A stretch of DNA of 64,000 nt from Oscillospiraceae bacterium. GTDB lineage: Bacteria; Bacillota; Clostridia; Oscillospirales; Ruminococcaceae. Every line of letters starts with the position of its first letter. Position 1 is the first letter of the stretch. Where the stretch lies: positions 105,145 through 169,144 of the forward strand of contig JAGBCL010000115.1 in assembly GCA_018110825.1 (NCBI GenBank), given 5' to 3'. A program made the position numbers and the translations under genes. The notes below the pieces were generated by a model, which did not search any database, was not told where the DNA came from, and was given only the letters and a program-made list of their open reading frames with translations. Positions 51,929-60,966 of the stretch are shown here, in pieces.

Positions 51929-52822
51929 TCATATCCCATCAATAAAGCCCTGTATGATTTCAAAAATCTCATCAGACCAGAATTCACGTCCTCCGTGATT
52001 GCTTCCGTTCAGAGCATAGAAATACGCTTCCTTACCACATTCCTTTAATTTGTTATAAAGCATACAGCTTTGCCCGAATGGAACAAGCTCATCGTTTGTT
52101 CCGTGGAATATAAGTACAGGCGGAATTTTTCTTTCTTTTGAAATATAATTCATCACTATTGTCGGTTTTACAAGGTCGGGATTTTCAAGTACATTTTTTC
52201 TGCCAATCAAAAAGCCTTCGGGACTGTCAGGCGCAATGTGATTCTGCGAAGATGGCTCATCGTTCATTTTTGAAATATCAGTTGGACCGTAAAGGTCGAT
52301 AATACCGCTTACCTCGGAGCTTACTTCAGAATAGATTTCTTCCTCAAATTCAGGAATACCTGCCGTGAGTCCAGCCATAAGTGCGGTATGACCGCCCGAT
52401 GAGTCCCCCATAAGAATAATTTTATCGGCATTATATCCGTATTTTTCAGCATTGGATTTTATATACCTGACAGCCGCCTTTACATCAAGCATCTGTGCAG
52501 GGAACGGTGCAGCGTCTGAACCTCTGTACTGAATAGAAGCAACATTGAACCCCTTATTCGCAAGCAAAGCAATTTTCGGGATTGTCGGCGGTATGTTCTG
52601 CCAATGAAATGCCGAACCTGTTACATAAAGGATAAGAGGGTTTTTACGTTTTGTAAGCATAAGCTGTAACGTAAGCTTAGCTTCGGGACGTTCAACGTAT
52701 ACAACATCCTGATGATACCATATTTCATAATTATCATATTTTTTCTCCAGTATTTTCATACCCTCCGAGCATTTTTCGCTTTTAGGGAACTCTTCACGAG
52801 TCACGTTTAAGGGCTCAATCAT
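51929..52822 (-). CDS. Alpha/beta hydrolase (HSL/BD-FAE-like esterase)
   Basis: This 297-residue cytosolic esterase has an oxyanion region (LILYVTGSAFHWQN, a variant without HGG), nucleophile GDSSGGHTA (GxSxG), an acid residue in FHGTNDELVPF and His in GSNHGGREF. A hydrolase of short acyl esters, possibly acetylated sugars. It is monocistronic, with AAAGGAG before the ATG. Related in fold to 155-985 but clearly a different subfamily. Confidence 0.82.
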   Translation of the reverse strand: MIEPLNVTREEFPKSEKCSEGMKILEKKYDNYEIWYHQDVVYVERPEAKLTLQLMLTKRKNPLILYVTGSAFHWQNIPPTIPKIALLANKGFNVASIQYRGSDAAPFPAQMLDVKAAVRYIKSNAEKYGYNADKIILMGDSSGGHTALMAGLTAGIPEFEEEIYSEVSSEVSGIIDLYGPTDISKMNDEPSSQNHIAPDSPEGFLIGRKNVLENPDLVKPTIVMNYISKERKIPPVLIFHGTNDELVPFGQSCMLYNKLKECGKEAYFYALNGSNHGGREFWSDEIFEIIQGFIDGI

Positions 52823-53051
52823 AACAATCTCCTTTTAATTCTTCACTTGGAATATAAGTCGTATATTTTGAAACATTTCCTTATATATTGTAACACCTCG
52901 ACAAGTTGTTTTCAACGCTTTCGATAAAATTTCGTCGAAGGTGTTGATTATAGTAATTCGACAGGTATGCTTTTTTCAGTTTCTTCCGAATATATTCAAT
53001 ATATCAGAGCAATTTCACTTGTGTATTTATTACAAAATATTGTGAAAATAG

Positions 53052-53080
53052 TTGTATTTACATCAGCAATATGCTACAAT
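53052..53080 (+). promoter_or_regulatory. Promoter of the second chemoreceptor gene
   Basis: -35 TTGTAT, 17-bp spacer, -10 TACAAT. The rest of 52823-53149 is AT-rich with no other feature seen; GGGGG precedes the ATG. Confidence 0.5.
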
Positions 53081-53149
53081 GTTTGTATTATAATTTGAAT
53101 TTGTTCCACCGCGACTTGAAAAGTCAAATCTTTATCAGGGGGAATTATT

Positions 53150-54862
53150 ATGAAAGTACGTAAGGTCGGAATTTTCACTCAGCTGTTTATATGGCTTGCA
53201 GTTCTTCTGCTTGCTGGCAACGCTGTGCTCGGATTTATGGCGTACAGCCGTTCTGAACAAGCTCTGTTCGGACAAATCCAGAGCAACGCAAAAAACGTTG
53301 CACAGTGTGCGGCAATGAGCGTAACAGGCGAGGTTTTGCAGACGATTGATGTTGGCGAGGAAGGCTCTGCGGAATATCAGCAGATTATCGATGAGCTTGC
53401 TGTGTTCAGGGACAACGCTGACATTGAGTATATCTACACCTTACAGCAAACGGGTGATGAAAGCTTCATCTTTGTTGTTGACTCTGACCCCGAGGAGCCA
53501 GGTGCAATCGGCGACGAGTGTGAAATGACTCAGGCTATGGCTGACGCATTCACAGAAAAGGTTACAACCGTTGATGACGAGCCGTTCACAGATGAATGGG
53601 GCAGCCACGTTTCCGCTTACAGTCCGATTTTTGTGGGCGATGCAGTAGTAGGCGCAATCGGCGTTGACATCAGCGCAAACTGGATTGACGAGCAGATGGA
53701 AAATCTCCGTAATCTTGTTATACTTACCTGCATTGTTACATACGCAATCAGCCTTACTGTTCTTCTGCTTCTGATGATGAAGTTCAGACGCGGAATGAAC
53801 AAACTCAACAACAAGGTCAAGGAGCTTGCAAACGGCTCAGGCGACCTTACAAAAGAAATCGACATCAGAACAGGCGATGAACTTGAAGTTATCGCAGGCA
53901 ATATGAATATGTTCATCAGACAAATCCGCACTCTTGTTGAAGAGATTGTTCAGTCAGCAGATGAAATTGTTTCCTCGGGCGAAAAGATGAACACCACTGT
54001 CAGCAGTAACACACGAATTATGTCGGGTATGAACAGCGAGCTTGAAAGCATAAGCATCAATATGCAGGACAGCGCACGCTCCAGCAAGGTGCTTTCCCAG
54101 CAGCTTTCGGAAAGTGCAGAGGAAATTGTTGCCTTTGCTGAAAATGTAAATCAGATTTGCACGATGATTGAAAAGGCAAACGAAAGCGCACAGACAAGCT
54201 CCGCAACAGCTGTTGAAAATCAGAAGAACACCCTCAACAGCATCCACAGTATGCAGACCCGTATGCAGAAGGCAGAGCATGACGTTGAAAAAATCACTCA
54301 GGTCAAGCAGATTGCTGAGGAAATCAGTAACATTGCAAGTCAGACCAGAATTCTCAGTATCAACGCTCAGATTGAGGCTGCCCGTGCAGGTCAGGCAGGT
54401 GCAGGCTTTGCTATTGTTGCAACGGAAGTCGGTACACTCAGTAACGAGATTGACCGTGCCGCAGCTGAAATCAACACCATCAACAACGAGATTATTTCTG
54501 CTGTTGAAACCCTTACAACCGTGCTCAACGAAATGATAACCTTTGTTTCCACAGATGTTGCCAAGGATTACGACTCCTTTGCGGCGCTCGGTGAGGAATA
54601 CGGCAGTACAACTTCCACTATCCGCACACAGATGTCTGCAATCGGAAAGCAGAGCGCAAGCATTTCAAGGACAATTTCCGACATCAACGCAAGCGTAAAG
54701 GAAATCACGCATAATGTTGCCGTTGTTTCCGACAGCGCAGGCAAGCTTACCAAATCCACAAGACAGATTACGGAAAGTATGGACGGTATGAAATCTGCCA
54801 CACAGCACAATTCCGAACATTCCCGACAGCTCAGCAGTCAGGTCAGCAAGTATTCTATTTAA
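53150..54862 (+). CDS. Methyl-accepting chemotaxis protein
   Basis: This 570-residue receptor has TM1 (about residues 8-30), an extracellular Cache-like domain (about 31-187; IEYIYTLQQTGDESFIFVVD and SAYSPIFVGDAVVGAIGVDIS), TM2 (about 188-210), HAMP (about 211-263; KVKELANGSGDLTKEID) and a signalling domain whose tip (RILSINAQIEAARAGQAGAGFAIVATEV) deviates from the common form. The tip variant suggests a different array partner than the receptor at 9049-10932. Monocistronic with a terminator. Confidence 0.9.
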   Translation: MKVRKVGIFTQLFIWLAVLLLAGNAVLGFMAYSRSEQALFGQIQSNAKNVAQCAAMSVTGEVLQTIDVGEEGSAEYQQIIDELAVFRDNADIEYIYTLQQTGDESFIFVVDSDPEEPGAIGDECEMTQAMADAFTEKVTTVDDEPFTDEWGSHVSAYSPIFVGDAVVGAIGVDISANWIDEQMENLRNLVILTCIVTYAISLTVLLLLMMKFRRGMNKLNNKVKELANGSGDLTKEIDIRTGDELEVIAGNMNMFIRQIRTLVEEIVQSADEIVSSGEKMNTTVSSNTRIMSGMNSELESISINMQDSARSSKVLSQQLSESAEEIVAFAENVNQICTMIEKANESAQTSSATAVENQKNTLNSIHSMQTRMQKAEHDVEKITQVKQIAEEISNIASQTRILSINAQIEAARAGQAGAGFAIVATEVGTLSNEIDRAAAEINTINNEIISAVETLTTVLNEMITFVSTDVAKDYDSFAALGEEYGSTTSTIRTQMSAIGKQSASISRTISDINASVKEITHNVAVVSDSAGKLTKSTRQITESMDGMKSATQHNSEHSRQLSSQVSKYSI

Positions 54863-54876
54863 GCTGAATAAAAATT

Positions 54877-54908
54877 ACAGCATACCGATTTTTTAGTCGG
54901 TATGCTGT
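54877..54908. terminator. Bidirectional terminator
   Basis: A 12-bp stem (ACAGCATACCGA and complement) is followed by TTGTTTTGT, between convergent genes. Confidence 0.85.
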
Positions 54909-54923
54909 TTGTTTTGTATAAAC

Positions 54924-55673
54924 TTACCCCGCAATCAGCCTTACAACGTAAGCCAGCAGAAGATGTGCAGGATAGAATATGTAGAAGAAGTATTTGGAGA
55001 ACTTTGAATTCTTCCCCTTTTCGCCGTTGTAGAAAAACGTGATAATTATCATCGGGACGGTGTACATAATTATGGATATAAAATTCATAGGTCTTAAAAT
55101 TCCAGTGATGCCGCCTGTTCCTATTATCATATACACAATAATTATTATTTCATATATAACAAACCTCAGCAACGGACGCTCACGCAGAATGTGAAGTGCA
55201 AGAATAATCAGCACGCCAGTTATTGACCATTCCGTAAAAAAGCCTGCACCGCAGCAGAGCGCAATCAACAGCAATCTCACAGCCAGCGGAAGCTTGCTCT
55301 CCCACACAATGAGAGCCATAAGTCCCAGAAACAGCGTCATTATTACGTTCCACTCCGTGAAAAACACACGCACATCAAAGCACATTTCGTGACAAAGTAC
55401 ATAGGCAAACTGCGTTGCTACCGCAAATCCAAGAAGCCGCAGTGCGTATTTCTTTTTTGATTTTGTGTAACGGAAGCCCTCTGCTATAAAGAAAAAGAAT
55501 ATGGGCGGTGCCATATGTGCAAACAGAACGAGCCACGTGCCAACAGGTCGAAGCCTTACAGTAAGATGAAGCTCGGGTGTTGTGTACAGAATGAAATGCC
55601 CGATAAACATTACCGCAACGGCAAAATATTTCAGCATATCACGATTGATGAATTTAAGCTTTGTTTTGTCCAT
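54924..55673 (-). CDS. TraX family membrane protein
   Basis: This 249-residue protein has about eight membrane segments. LKYFAVAVMFIGHF and the AHMAPPIFFFFIAEGFRYTKSKKKY block are the signature of the TraX/acyltransferase-like family; in F plasmids TraX acetylates pilin, while clostridial homologues are chromosomal and of unknown target. It is the third gene of a three-gene operon, 21 bases after the hydrolase. Confidence 0.85.
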   Translation of the reverse strand: MDKTKLKFINRDMLKYFAVAVMFIGHFILYTTPELHLTVRLRPVGTWLVLFAHMAPPIFFFFIAEGFRYTKSKKKYALRLLGFAVATQFAYVLCHEMCFDVRVFFTEWNVIMTLFLGLMALIVWESKLPLAVRLLLIALCCGAGFFTEWSITGVLIILALHILRERPLLRFVIYEIIIIVYMIIGTGGITGILRPMNFISIIMYTVPMIIITFFYNGEKGKNSKFSKYFFYIFYPAHLLLAYVVRLIAG

Positions 55674-55694
55674 TGTTATGTCTCCTTTAATGTT

Positions 55695-56666
55695 TTACTG
55701 TTCTTCGTCAAGATTTTCCGCAAACCCGCGGATTTTCTCTGCTATAAAATCAGGTTCTTCAACGTGAACGGAATGTCCGCATTCAAGAAGGATATTTTCG
55801 ACTTTTCTGCCTGTATAACGTTCTGCAAGTGTCAGATATTTTTCAGGGTCACTCGGAAACATTACTGCCGCCATCTGCTTTGACGTAAAGAACAGCATAG
55901 GTACGTCAGGCACGGCGTTGCCCGAAATTGTTTCCATATTTTCCTTGCACCATTCCGCTTCGTGTATCATCGTTTCAGAGCCTCTGCGTGCAAACAGCAG
56001 TGCTTTGAACTGTGCCTTTTCCTCATCAGTAAGGTCATCAGTGTTGTATGCGTACGGTTGAGCTTCAACAGGTATCAAACGTCCCAACCCTGAATTCATA
56101 ATGAACTGCATAAGCTCATCCTCAAATATAGAGTAGCCCGCTTCTTCGTGATACCCAGGCATTGCCACATCAAGAAACGCAATCCCCTCAATTTCATCGG
56201 GATATTTCTGTGCCCAGTAAATTGCTTCTATTCCCGAAGCAGAGTGCGGACAGAGAATGAACTCCCCTTCGATATCTGCTCCTGCAATCGCCTTACGGGT
56301 CTGCTCAAGCATTGTATCTATGTCACGGGACATATCCGTTTCGTCGCTGAAGCCATAGCCGAATTTTTCAACCACAACAATGCGGAAATCGTCGCTTAAT
56401 CTGCTGTAAAGCGGCTTGAAATCGAGAATAGGAGAAGGCGTGCCGTAGCCCGACATAAACACAATCGTATGTTCACCCTCGCCCTCGGTATAGACACACA
56501 TTTCCCCGCCGTCCACCTCGACCATCGTTCCAAGCGGCTCAGCAATCAGCGGCTTTTCTTTGCTCAGCATCACCCTGTGGAAAATGAATACCCCAAGGAA
56601 GAAAACCGCAAGTATAATCAATATAACCAGCAGGACCTTGCCGATTTTTTTAAGCGCATTTTTCAT
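55695..56666 (-). CDS. Membrane-anchored alpha/beta hydrolase
   Basis: This 323-residue protein has an N-terminal helix (about residues 5-28) holding it to the membrane and an extracellular alpha/beta hydrolase domain: HTIVFMSGYGT (oxyanion), CPHSASGIEAIYWA (G-less HxSxSG nucleophile elbow), ILLECGHSVHVEEP (catalytic His). Substrate unknown. ATG 56666 follows GGAG; 15 codons upstream are in frame but have no site. Its leader and first bases resemble those of the small gene upstream. Confidence 0.8.
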   Translation of the reverse strand: MKNALKKIGKVLLVILIILAVFFLGVFIFHRVMLSKEKPLIAEPLGTMVEVDGGEMCVYTEGEGEHTIVFMSGYGTPSPILDFKPLYSRLSDDFRIVVVEKFGYGFSDETDMSRDIDTMLEQTRKAIAGADIEGEFILCPHSASGIEAIYWAQKYPDEIEGIAFLDVAMPGYHEEAGYSIFEDELMQFIMNSGLGRLIPVEAQPYAYNTDDLTDEEKAQFKALLFARRGSETMIHEAEWCKENMETISGNAVPDVPMLFFTSKQMAAVMFPSDPEKYLTLAERYTGRKVENILLECGHSVHVEEPDFIAEKIRGFAENLDEEQ

Positions 56667-56685
56667 TTCAGTTACTCCATTGATA

Positions 56686-56877
56686 CTATTTTTTTGAACG
56701 CACAAGGTCAATCACGGACAAAATAACTGCACCCCAGAAAGCCAGACCCGCTATCGGCATAATAATAGAAAAAACACGCCACCGTGTTGCGTCACTGTCT
56801 GCAAAAATAACAAACAAAATAAAAACCAGAATTCCGATTGCAAAAATGCCCCACAGAATTTTAATTGCCTTTTTCAT
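56686..56877 (-). CDS. Small two-helix membrane protein
   Basis: A 63-residue protein with two hydrophobic segments (about 5-25 and 35-57) separated by a short polar loop with SDATRWR and ending in RSKK. Not recognised. First gene of the operon with the hydrolase and TraX-like genes; GGAG before ATG 56877. Confidence 0.6.
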   Translation of the reverse strand: MKKAIKILWGIFAIGILVFILFVIFADSDATRWRVFSIIMPIAGLAFWGAVILSVIDLVRSKK

Positions 56878-56907
56878 TTCAGTCACTCCATCAGTTGAAT
56901 GTTTTCT

Positions 56908-56985
56908 TTATTATAATGAAAACCCGCTCAAAAGTCAACATTTCGGGTAATGAAAACAACCTGCAAAGATTGGTCTTTGCAGGTT
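56908..56985 (-). repeat. Terminator-promoter unit, copy 1
   Basis: Terminator stem AACCTGCAAAGA/TCTTTGCAGGTT (56958-56985) ends the 57052 gene. Promoter -35 TTGACT (56933-56938), 17-bp spacer, -10 TATAAT (56910-56915) starts the next operon. A near-identical copy of about 60 bp lies at 57484-57548. Confidence 0.75.
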
Positions 56986-57051
56986 AGGTTATTTGGTTGA
57001 TAAACTTTAATTACTAAATTATCATAAAAGAAATACATTCGCATTATCTAA

Positions 57052-57438
57052 TTAAAAGAAATAGCAATTATCTTCACCAATTACTTCCGAAAGAATTTTC
57101 TTGATTTCTGCTCCATGTGGCGGTTCAGCTGTACCGCAAACAGTTTTAAGACAGCTTCTTTGAGTGCATATCTTGAACTGCCAACGATTGCTGTCAAATT
57201 CATCAACTGAATAGTCATCACCATCCCAGTCATCTATACACTTATATAAAACACTATACAATTCTTGTTTCTGCTGTTCAGACATTGGCCATATTCTACC
57301 ACTCATTAATGCACCACTGTCATAGAATCTTACATGAACTTCTGTTTGAAGCACTTTTGTTACAACGCTTAATACATCTTCTGTATTTTCCCAAGAAATA
57401 GTGCAACTGGTAATATGATTACCCTTGCTTTTCTCCAT
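57052..57438 (-). CDS. Hypothetical protein, unrecognised
   Basis: This 128-residue soluble acidic protein has an N-terminal beta-looking part (TSCTISWENTEDVLSVVTKV), a WPMSEQQKQELYSVLYKCID helix, several Cys (CTQRSCLKTVC) and a C-terminal FF. No known family. GAGGTG before the ATG and its own promoter (copy 2 of the repeated unit). Confidence 0.55.
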   Translation of the reverse strand: MEKSKGNHITSCTISWENTEDVLSVVTKVLQTEVHVRFYDSGALMSGRIWPMSEQQKQELYSVLYKCIDDWDGDDYSVDEFDSNRWQFKICTQRSCLKTVCGTAEPPHGAEIKKILSEVIGEDNCYFF

Positions 57439-57483
57439 ACTGTCACCTCAAAAATCATTGAATTCTACAAATTTACCTTTTAA

Positions 57484-57548
57484 ATTTATTATAATGAAAA
57501 CCCGCTCAAAAGTCAACATTTCGGATAACAAAAACAACCTGCAAAGAA
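57484..57548 (-). repeat. Terminator-promoter unit, copy 2 (truncated)
   Basis: Promoter -35 TTGACT (57511-57516), 17-bp spacer, -10 TATAAT (57488-57493) for the 57052-57438 gene. The terminator part keeps only one stem arm. Confidence 0.75.
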
Positions 57549-57830
57549 GATTTCCAACAGGGTCGGCAAAATCAAGCCTGACATAAAGACAAAAGGATTT
57601 TGGGCAATTATGCTATGATGCAGAAAAACGGCTTCAACCCTGCTGACGTTTATTACTGGAAAACCAAAGGCTGGACGAGCGGAAAACGGCCTTGGAATAA
57701 TTGATACACACGACCTGCTCATTACGAATGAGCTGTACAGGATGATATTAGATAAACAAATAGCTCTTGAAAAATCCGACAGCAACTGCCTCCGTGCTAA
57801 ACAGTAGGAAGATTTAATCGGCCTGCTGCG
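57549..57830 (+). pseudogene. Degenerate coding remnant(s)
   Basis: Plus-strand frames carry protein-like pieces broken by stops: KKISNRVGKIKPDIKTKGFW, then MMQKNGFNPADVYYWKTKGW, then IIDTHDLLITNELYRMILDK. The second piece recalls the C-terminus of flavodoxin-like FMN reductases, but this is weak. No start or ribosome site. No other feature in 57439-57899 except the promoter unit and the terminator at 57855. Confidence 0.35.
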
Positions 57831-57854
57831 GATAAGCTGATGTGAATAAGAAAC

Positions 57855-57893
57855 AAAACGCAGGCTTTATTTTCCCAACAAAGCCTGCGTTTT
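57855..57893. terminator. Bidirectional terminator
   Basis: A stem of about 12-13 bp (AAACGCAGGCTTT and complement) with T5, directly after the truncated dehydrogenase stop. Confidence 0.8.
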
Positions 57894-57899
57894 TCACTA

Positions 57900-58247
57900 T
57901 TAATTTCTCACCGCAACCTTGATTACCCCGTCAAGTCTTTCCTCAAAAACCTCATACGCTTTTTCAATCTCCGCAAGCGGATATGTATGGGTAATCAGCG
58001 GTGTCGTGTCAATCTTACCCTGCTCGATAAGCTTCAGAATTTCGCCGCAGTCACAGCCGTCAACTCCGCCTGTTTTGAAGATGAGATTCTTGCCGTACAT
58101 ATCGGGCAACGGCAGAATCTGCGGTTTGCCATAAAGTGCAACAACCGTCACGATTGCGTCTGTCGGCTCGATTATAGTTGGTTTCGACTTCTCGGTAAGT
58201 GCGAATTTGCCTTTTTCTATGTAGGTGTAGGTCAGCATAAGTTTCAC
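57900..58247 (-). pseudogene. Zinc alcohol dehydrogenase (MDR) with internal in-frame deletion
   Basis: The 115-codon frame joins the first strands of a zinc-type MDR dehydrogenase (GKFALTEKSKPTIIEPTDAI, residues about 12-32) to its last third (LPDMYGKNLIFKTGGVDG through LITHTYPLAEIEKAYEVFEE to the end). The family has about 340-350 residues; the catalytic zinc ligands and most of the NAD domain are missing, about 230 residues. The frame is kept across the junction (about residue 36) and a ribosome site precedes the ATG. Confidence 0.75.
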
Positions 58248-58394
58248 CTTTCTTTGTTAATCTTCAATCTCGGAAAAATTCATTCACCGTCAGTTTCTTT
58301 ACACCGTGAACAAGTTACATACTGTTCTACACGTTTTTGTTAAACGCGTTTAACCTTTATCATTTTTTCTGATTTTTGTCTAAAACAACCCATT

Positions 58395-58571
58395 CTACCC
58401 ATTATGTACCCTCTCCCCGAACCCGAACATTCCGAAGCAGAATTGCTCCCAGGATGTCAATGTTGTCTGTGACGGGTCGCCCTCACGAATACGCATAGTG
58501 CGTCTGATTTCCTTTGGGATTACCACACGACCCAGGTCGTCAATCCTTCTGACAATACCCGTAGCTTTCAT
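58395..58571 (-). pseudogene. Truncated spoVT duplicate (58-codon frame)
   Basis: Codons 1-33 equal SpoVT (MKATGIVRRIDDLGRVVIPK...GDP), then the frame runs into unrelated sequence (SQTTLTSWEQFCFG...) to a TAG. Promoter, leader and GGAGG of spoVT are copied too (58474-58679 versus 8181-8387), so it could be expressed in parallel. The AbrB fold needs about 50 residues, so the product is probably not stable. Confidence 0.8.
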
Positions 58572-58679
58572 TGTATATTCCTCCGTTTATTTACTTTAAT
58601 TTTGTTGCCCTAATAGTTTTTCACGGAGATTTTGGATTATACATTTCAATTTTTATTTGTATTTTGATAATTTTGGTAA

Positions 58680-59620
58680 CTGATTTTATACTATTTCAAA
58701 ATGAACCATTATGTCAGAAACGGCAGGTATCACTCCGATATCTGCACCGCCCAATATTGCATGGACAGCACAAAACAGCTATCTGTGGTATAGTATAAAA
58801 TTTAAGCATTAAACTGACTTTATAATTTAGATGGGGTCAACGTTTTGTTTTAAGTTGACCTATACCTTCAATGGTAATCTTATGTGACAAAACATTCATC
58901 TGAAAACCTGCACAATAATTACCACTAATTAAAACATTTGTTGAGTCGTCGTAAGAGTTATTGTTACATTTCTTGTGCTGCCAACACATTTTTGAATGCA
59001 CAAGCATTATTAGTAGCATATATTTGTAAATGTGTTTTTAGAAAGCTTACACAGAATCGCTGTTGATATCTGTTTAAACAACAATTCGCAATTTAATCTA
59101 ACGTACACCAAAAGCCGGTTGGTGAAATTCTCATATAATATACTTCTTTATTATGATGTGTCTTTATATTTCAGGATTTAAATTGTTGCAACTATTCGCA
59201 ATGACTTGTTAATCAGTTTGGATAAAACCGTGAAAAGACCAAACATGGAAAAATACAATATAGTATTGTATTTTTTACGATGTTCTTTTGAATTATTTTA
59301 TCCCCAAAAACACATATAAATCTATCAAATGAAATTAGGCAATTTACACAACAAAATTCTTGATACACTAATTATGCATATCCGTCGTACTACAAAAGTA
59401 ACATTTATCATTATTATATGCACAATGCACAGATCAAATATGAATCATATGTATGTACTGCACTCTTTTAGCAACCTGAAAAGCACTTTTTTCAGAATGA
59501 TAGTTCATCTTTCTTATGATTCTGATACTGAAAATATGTCATAAAACAAGTTAAATAGCAATTTTAATTAAATGCTTTGTTTTATAGTATATATAAATTT
59601 GTGAAAAAGGCACATTGTTT
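58680..59620. other. Gene-free AT-rich region
   Basis: No supported gene on either strand in about 0.94 kb. Two short frames (58837-59019 minus, 59329-59544 plus) lack ribosome sites and protein-like composition. Probably decayed DNA. Confidence 0.5.
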
Positions 59621-59663
59621 TGCTATATAAAGTGTACTTTATTTGGCACAATAGTGTAGATTT
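59621..59663. repeat. Third copy of the capsule-locus recombination site
   Basis: CTATATAAAGTGTACTTTAT (centre GT at 59634-59635) and AATAGT-GT-A (centre 59656-59657) stand 22 bp apart, the same pair and spacing as at the right arm near 45763 and 45785. Confidence 0.7.
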
Positions 59664-59664
59664 T

Positions 59665-60108
59665 GACCCGAAAGGCAGGCTTGGCTAGAAGTCAGATAAA
59701 ATTATTGACCCTGATGGTGATGAGGGGTATGACGGCGCACAGGTTATTGAGGTGCTTACCGAGCAGGTTGATGAGCGTTATCTTGGCTATCTTGAAGCTA
59801 TGGGAATCCCGTATATTTTTGCGGGCAAAACCGAAATTGATGTGGAGCTTGCGCTTGAAAAGCTGAAAAATATTGTTGGATGTGAAAGGTTGCTTCTTGA
59901 GGGTGGAAGCATTATTAACGGAGCATTTCAGCGTGCGGATGCTATTGACGAACTGAGTCTTGTTGTTGCTCCTGTTGTTGCGGATAAGGGGGACAAACCG
60001 CTTTTCATGGACAGCATGTTTTCGGATTTTGAGCTTGTCAGTGCTGAAAATATCAATGGGAATATGGTGCTTGATTACAAAAGGAAACGTTGTGACGAAT
60101 TATCATAA
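59665..60108 (+). pseudogene. RibD C-terminal/DHFR-like reductase, 5'-truncated
   Basis: The frame is the second half of a RibD_C-family reductase: GYDGAQVIEVLTEQ, YLEAMGIPYIFAG, CERLLLEGGSIINGAFQ, DELSLVVAPVV. The first half (NADPH site) is missing, cut directly beside the recombination-site copy. Codon 8 after the junction is TAG where relatives have Trp (DPKGRLG-stop-KS). Internal GTG 59752 could start 118 residues but without a ribosome site. Confidence 0.75.
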
Positions 60109-60165
60109 GGAGAAATACATAGTGCAAACGTAAGATTGCAAGACAGGCGAACAGAATATAAAATC

Positions 60166-60195
60166 AACCCGTCATCATAATAAAGATGACGGGTT
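60166..60195. terminator. Bidirectional terminator
   Basis: An 11-bp stem (AACCCGTCATC and complement) followed by TCGTTTGTT, between convergent genes. Confidence 0.8.
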
Positions 60196-60252
60196 TCGTT
60201 TGTTATATAGGATTGGAAATTGATAAGCCGAAAACATAGTGATATTATGAAG

Positions 60253-60966
60253 TCAGTTCTCATATGCCTCAACGCCTGCACGATAAAGCAAGGTTGAAAT
60301 GTAGTAGGAAATTGCGTAGAGTATGATTGCCACGACCCACATCACTATGCAGATTTTGGTCAGGTCGATTGATGAGGTAACAAGCTCCAGCGAAAAATCT
60401 ATGCCGTTGTGTTTACGCAAGAAGCTCAGGTCACCGAAAAGGAAGTAGATTGTAACTGCACAGAACAGCACAGCGAAGATATTGCCCTTTATCTGCATAC
60501 CTCTTGACGTGCCGAAGCGTATCATAAAGGGAAGTTCAACTGCGTTGAGGATAGTGTTCAACGCAACGAAAATCAGCATAATCTTCCACACGGAGGTTTC
60601 AATTCCGCCGTATACCGCACAGCAGATAAAATCGCCCGCTAAGCATAAAACGAAAATTAACAGATTTTCAAGCAGCAGCAATATGTACTTGCAGAGAACC
60701 TGTCCCCCTACAGCCTGAGGCGAGGAGATTACAAAATTGCACCATACATGCTTTTCGTCCATTTTCAGATTTTCAGCATTGCACAACGAAGCGAGAAAGA
60801 ACGGAACGTAGAAGAAAATACATTTGGCAAGGTAAAAGGCTTCAGGATTATTTCCCATTTCAGGTGCAAAGAAAAAGAAGCCTATCATTACGCCCAATAT
60901 CGTAAATGCAAAAACAATCATCAGACCTATTGAAAGCATTATATCCTTGTAAAGCAAGCCTCTCAT
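60253..60966 (-). CDS. ABC-2 type transporter permease
   Basis: This 237-residue membrane protein has six hydrophobic segments. The start MRGLLYKDIMLSIGLMIVF is typical of ABC-2 permeases of the YtrC/D type. It overlaps the upstream permease by one base (TGATG), so the two are translationally coupled and probably form a heterodimer. Last gene of the GntR-regulated operon. Confidence 0.82.
   Translation of the reverse strand: MRGLLYKDIMLSIGLMIVFAFTILGVMIGFFFFAPEMGNNPEAFYLAKCIFFYVPFFLASLCNAENLKMDEKHVWCNFVISSPQAVGGQVLCKYILLLLENLLIFVLCLAGDFICCAVYGGIETSVWKIMLIFVALNTILNAVELPFMIRFGTSRGMQIKGNIFAVLFCAVTIYFLFGDLSFLRKHNGIDFSLELVTSSIDLTKICIVMWVVAIILYAISYYISTLLYRAGVEAYEN

Noticed and set aside
57513-57785. 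90-codon minus-strand frame
   Set aside because: Antisense of a decayed plus-strand coding remnant, no ribosome site, overlaps a promoter.
58837-59019. 60-codon minus-strand frame in the empty region
   Set aside because: No ribosome site and random composition.
59329-59544. 71-codon plus-strand frame in the empty region
   Set aside because: No ribosome site; AT-rich chance frame.
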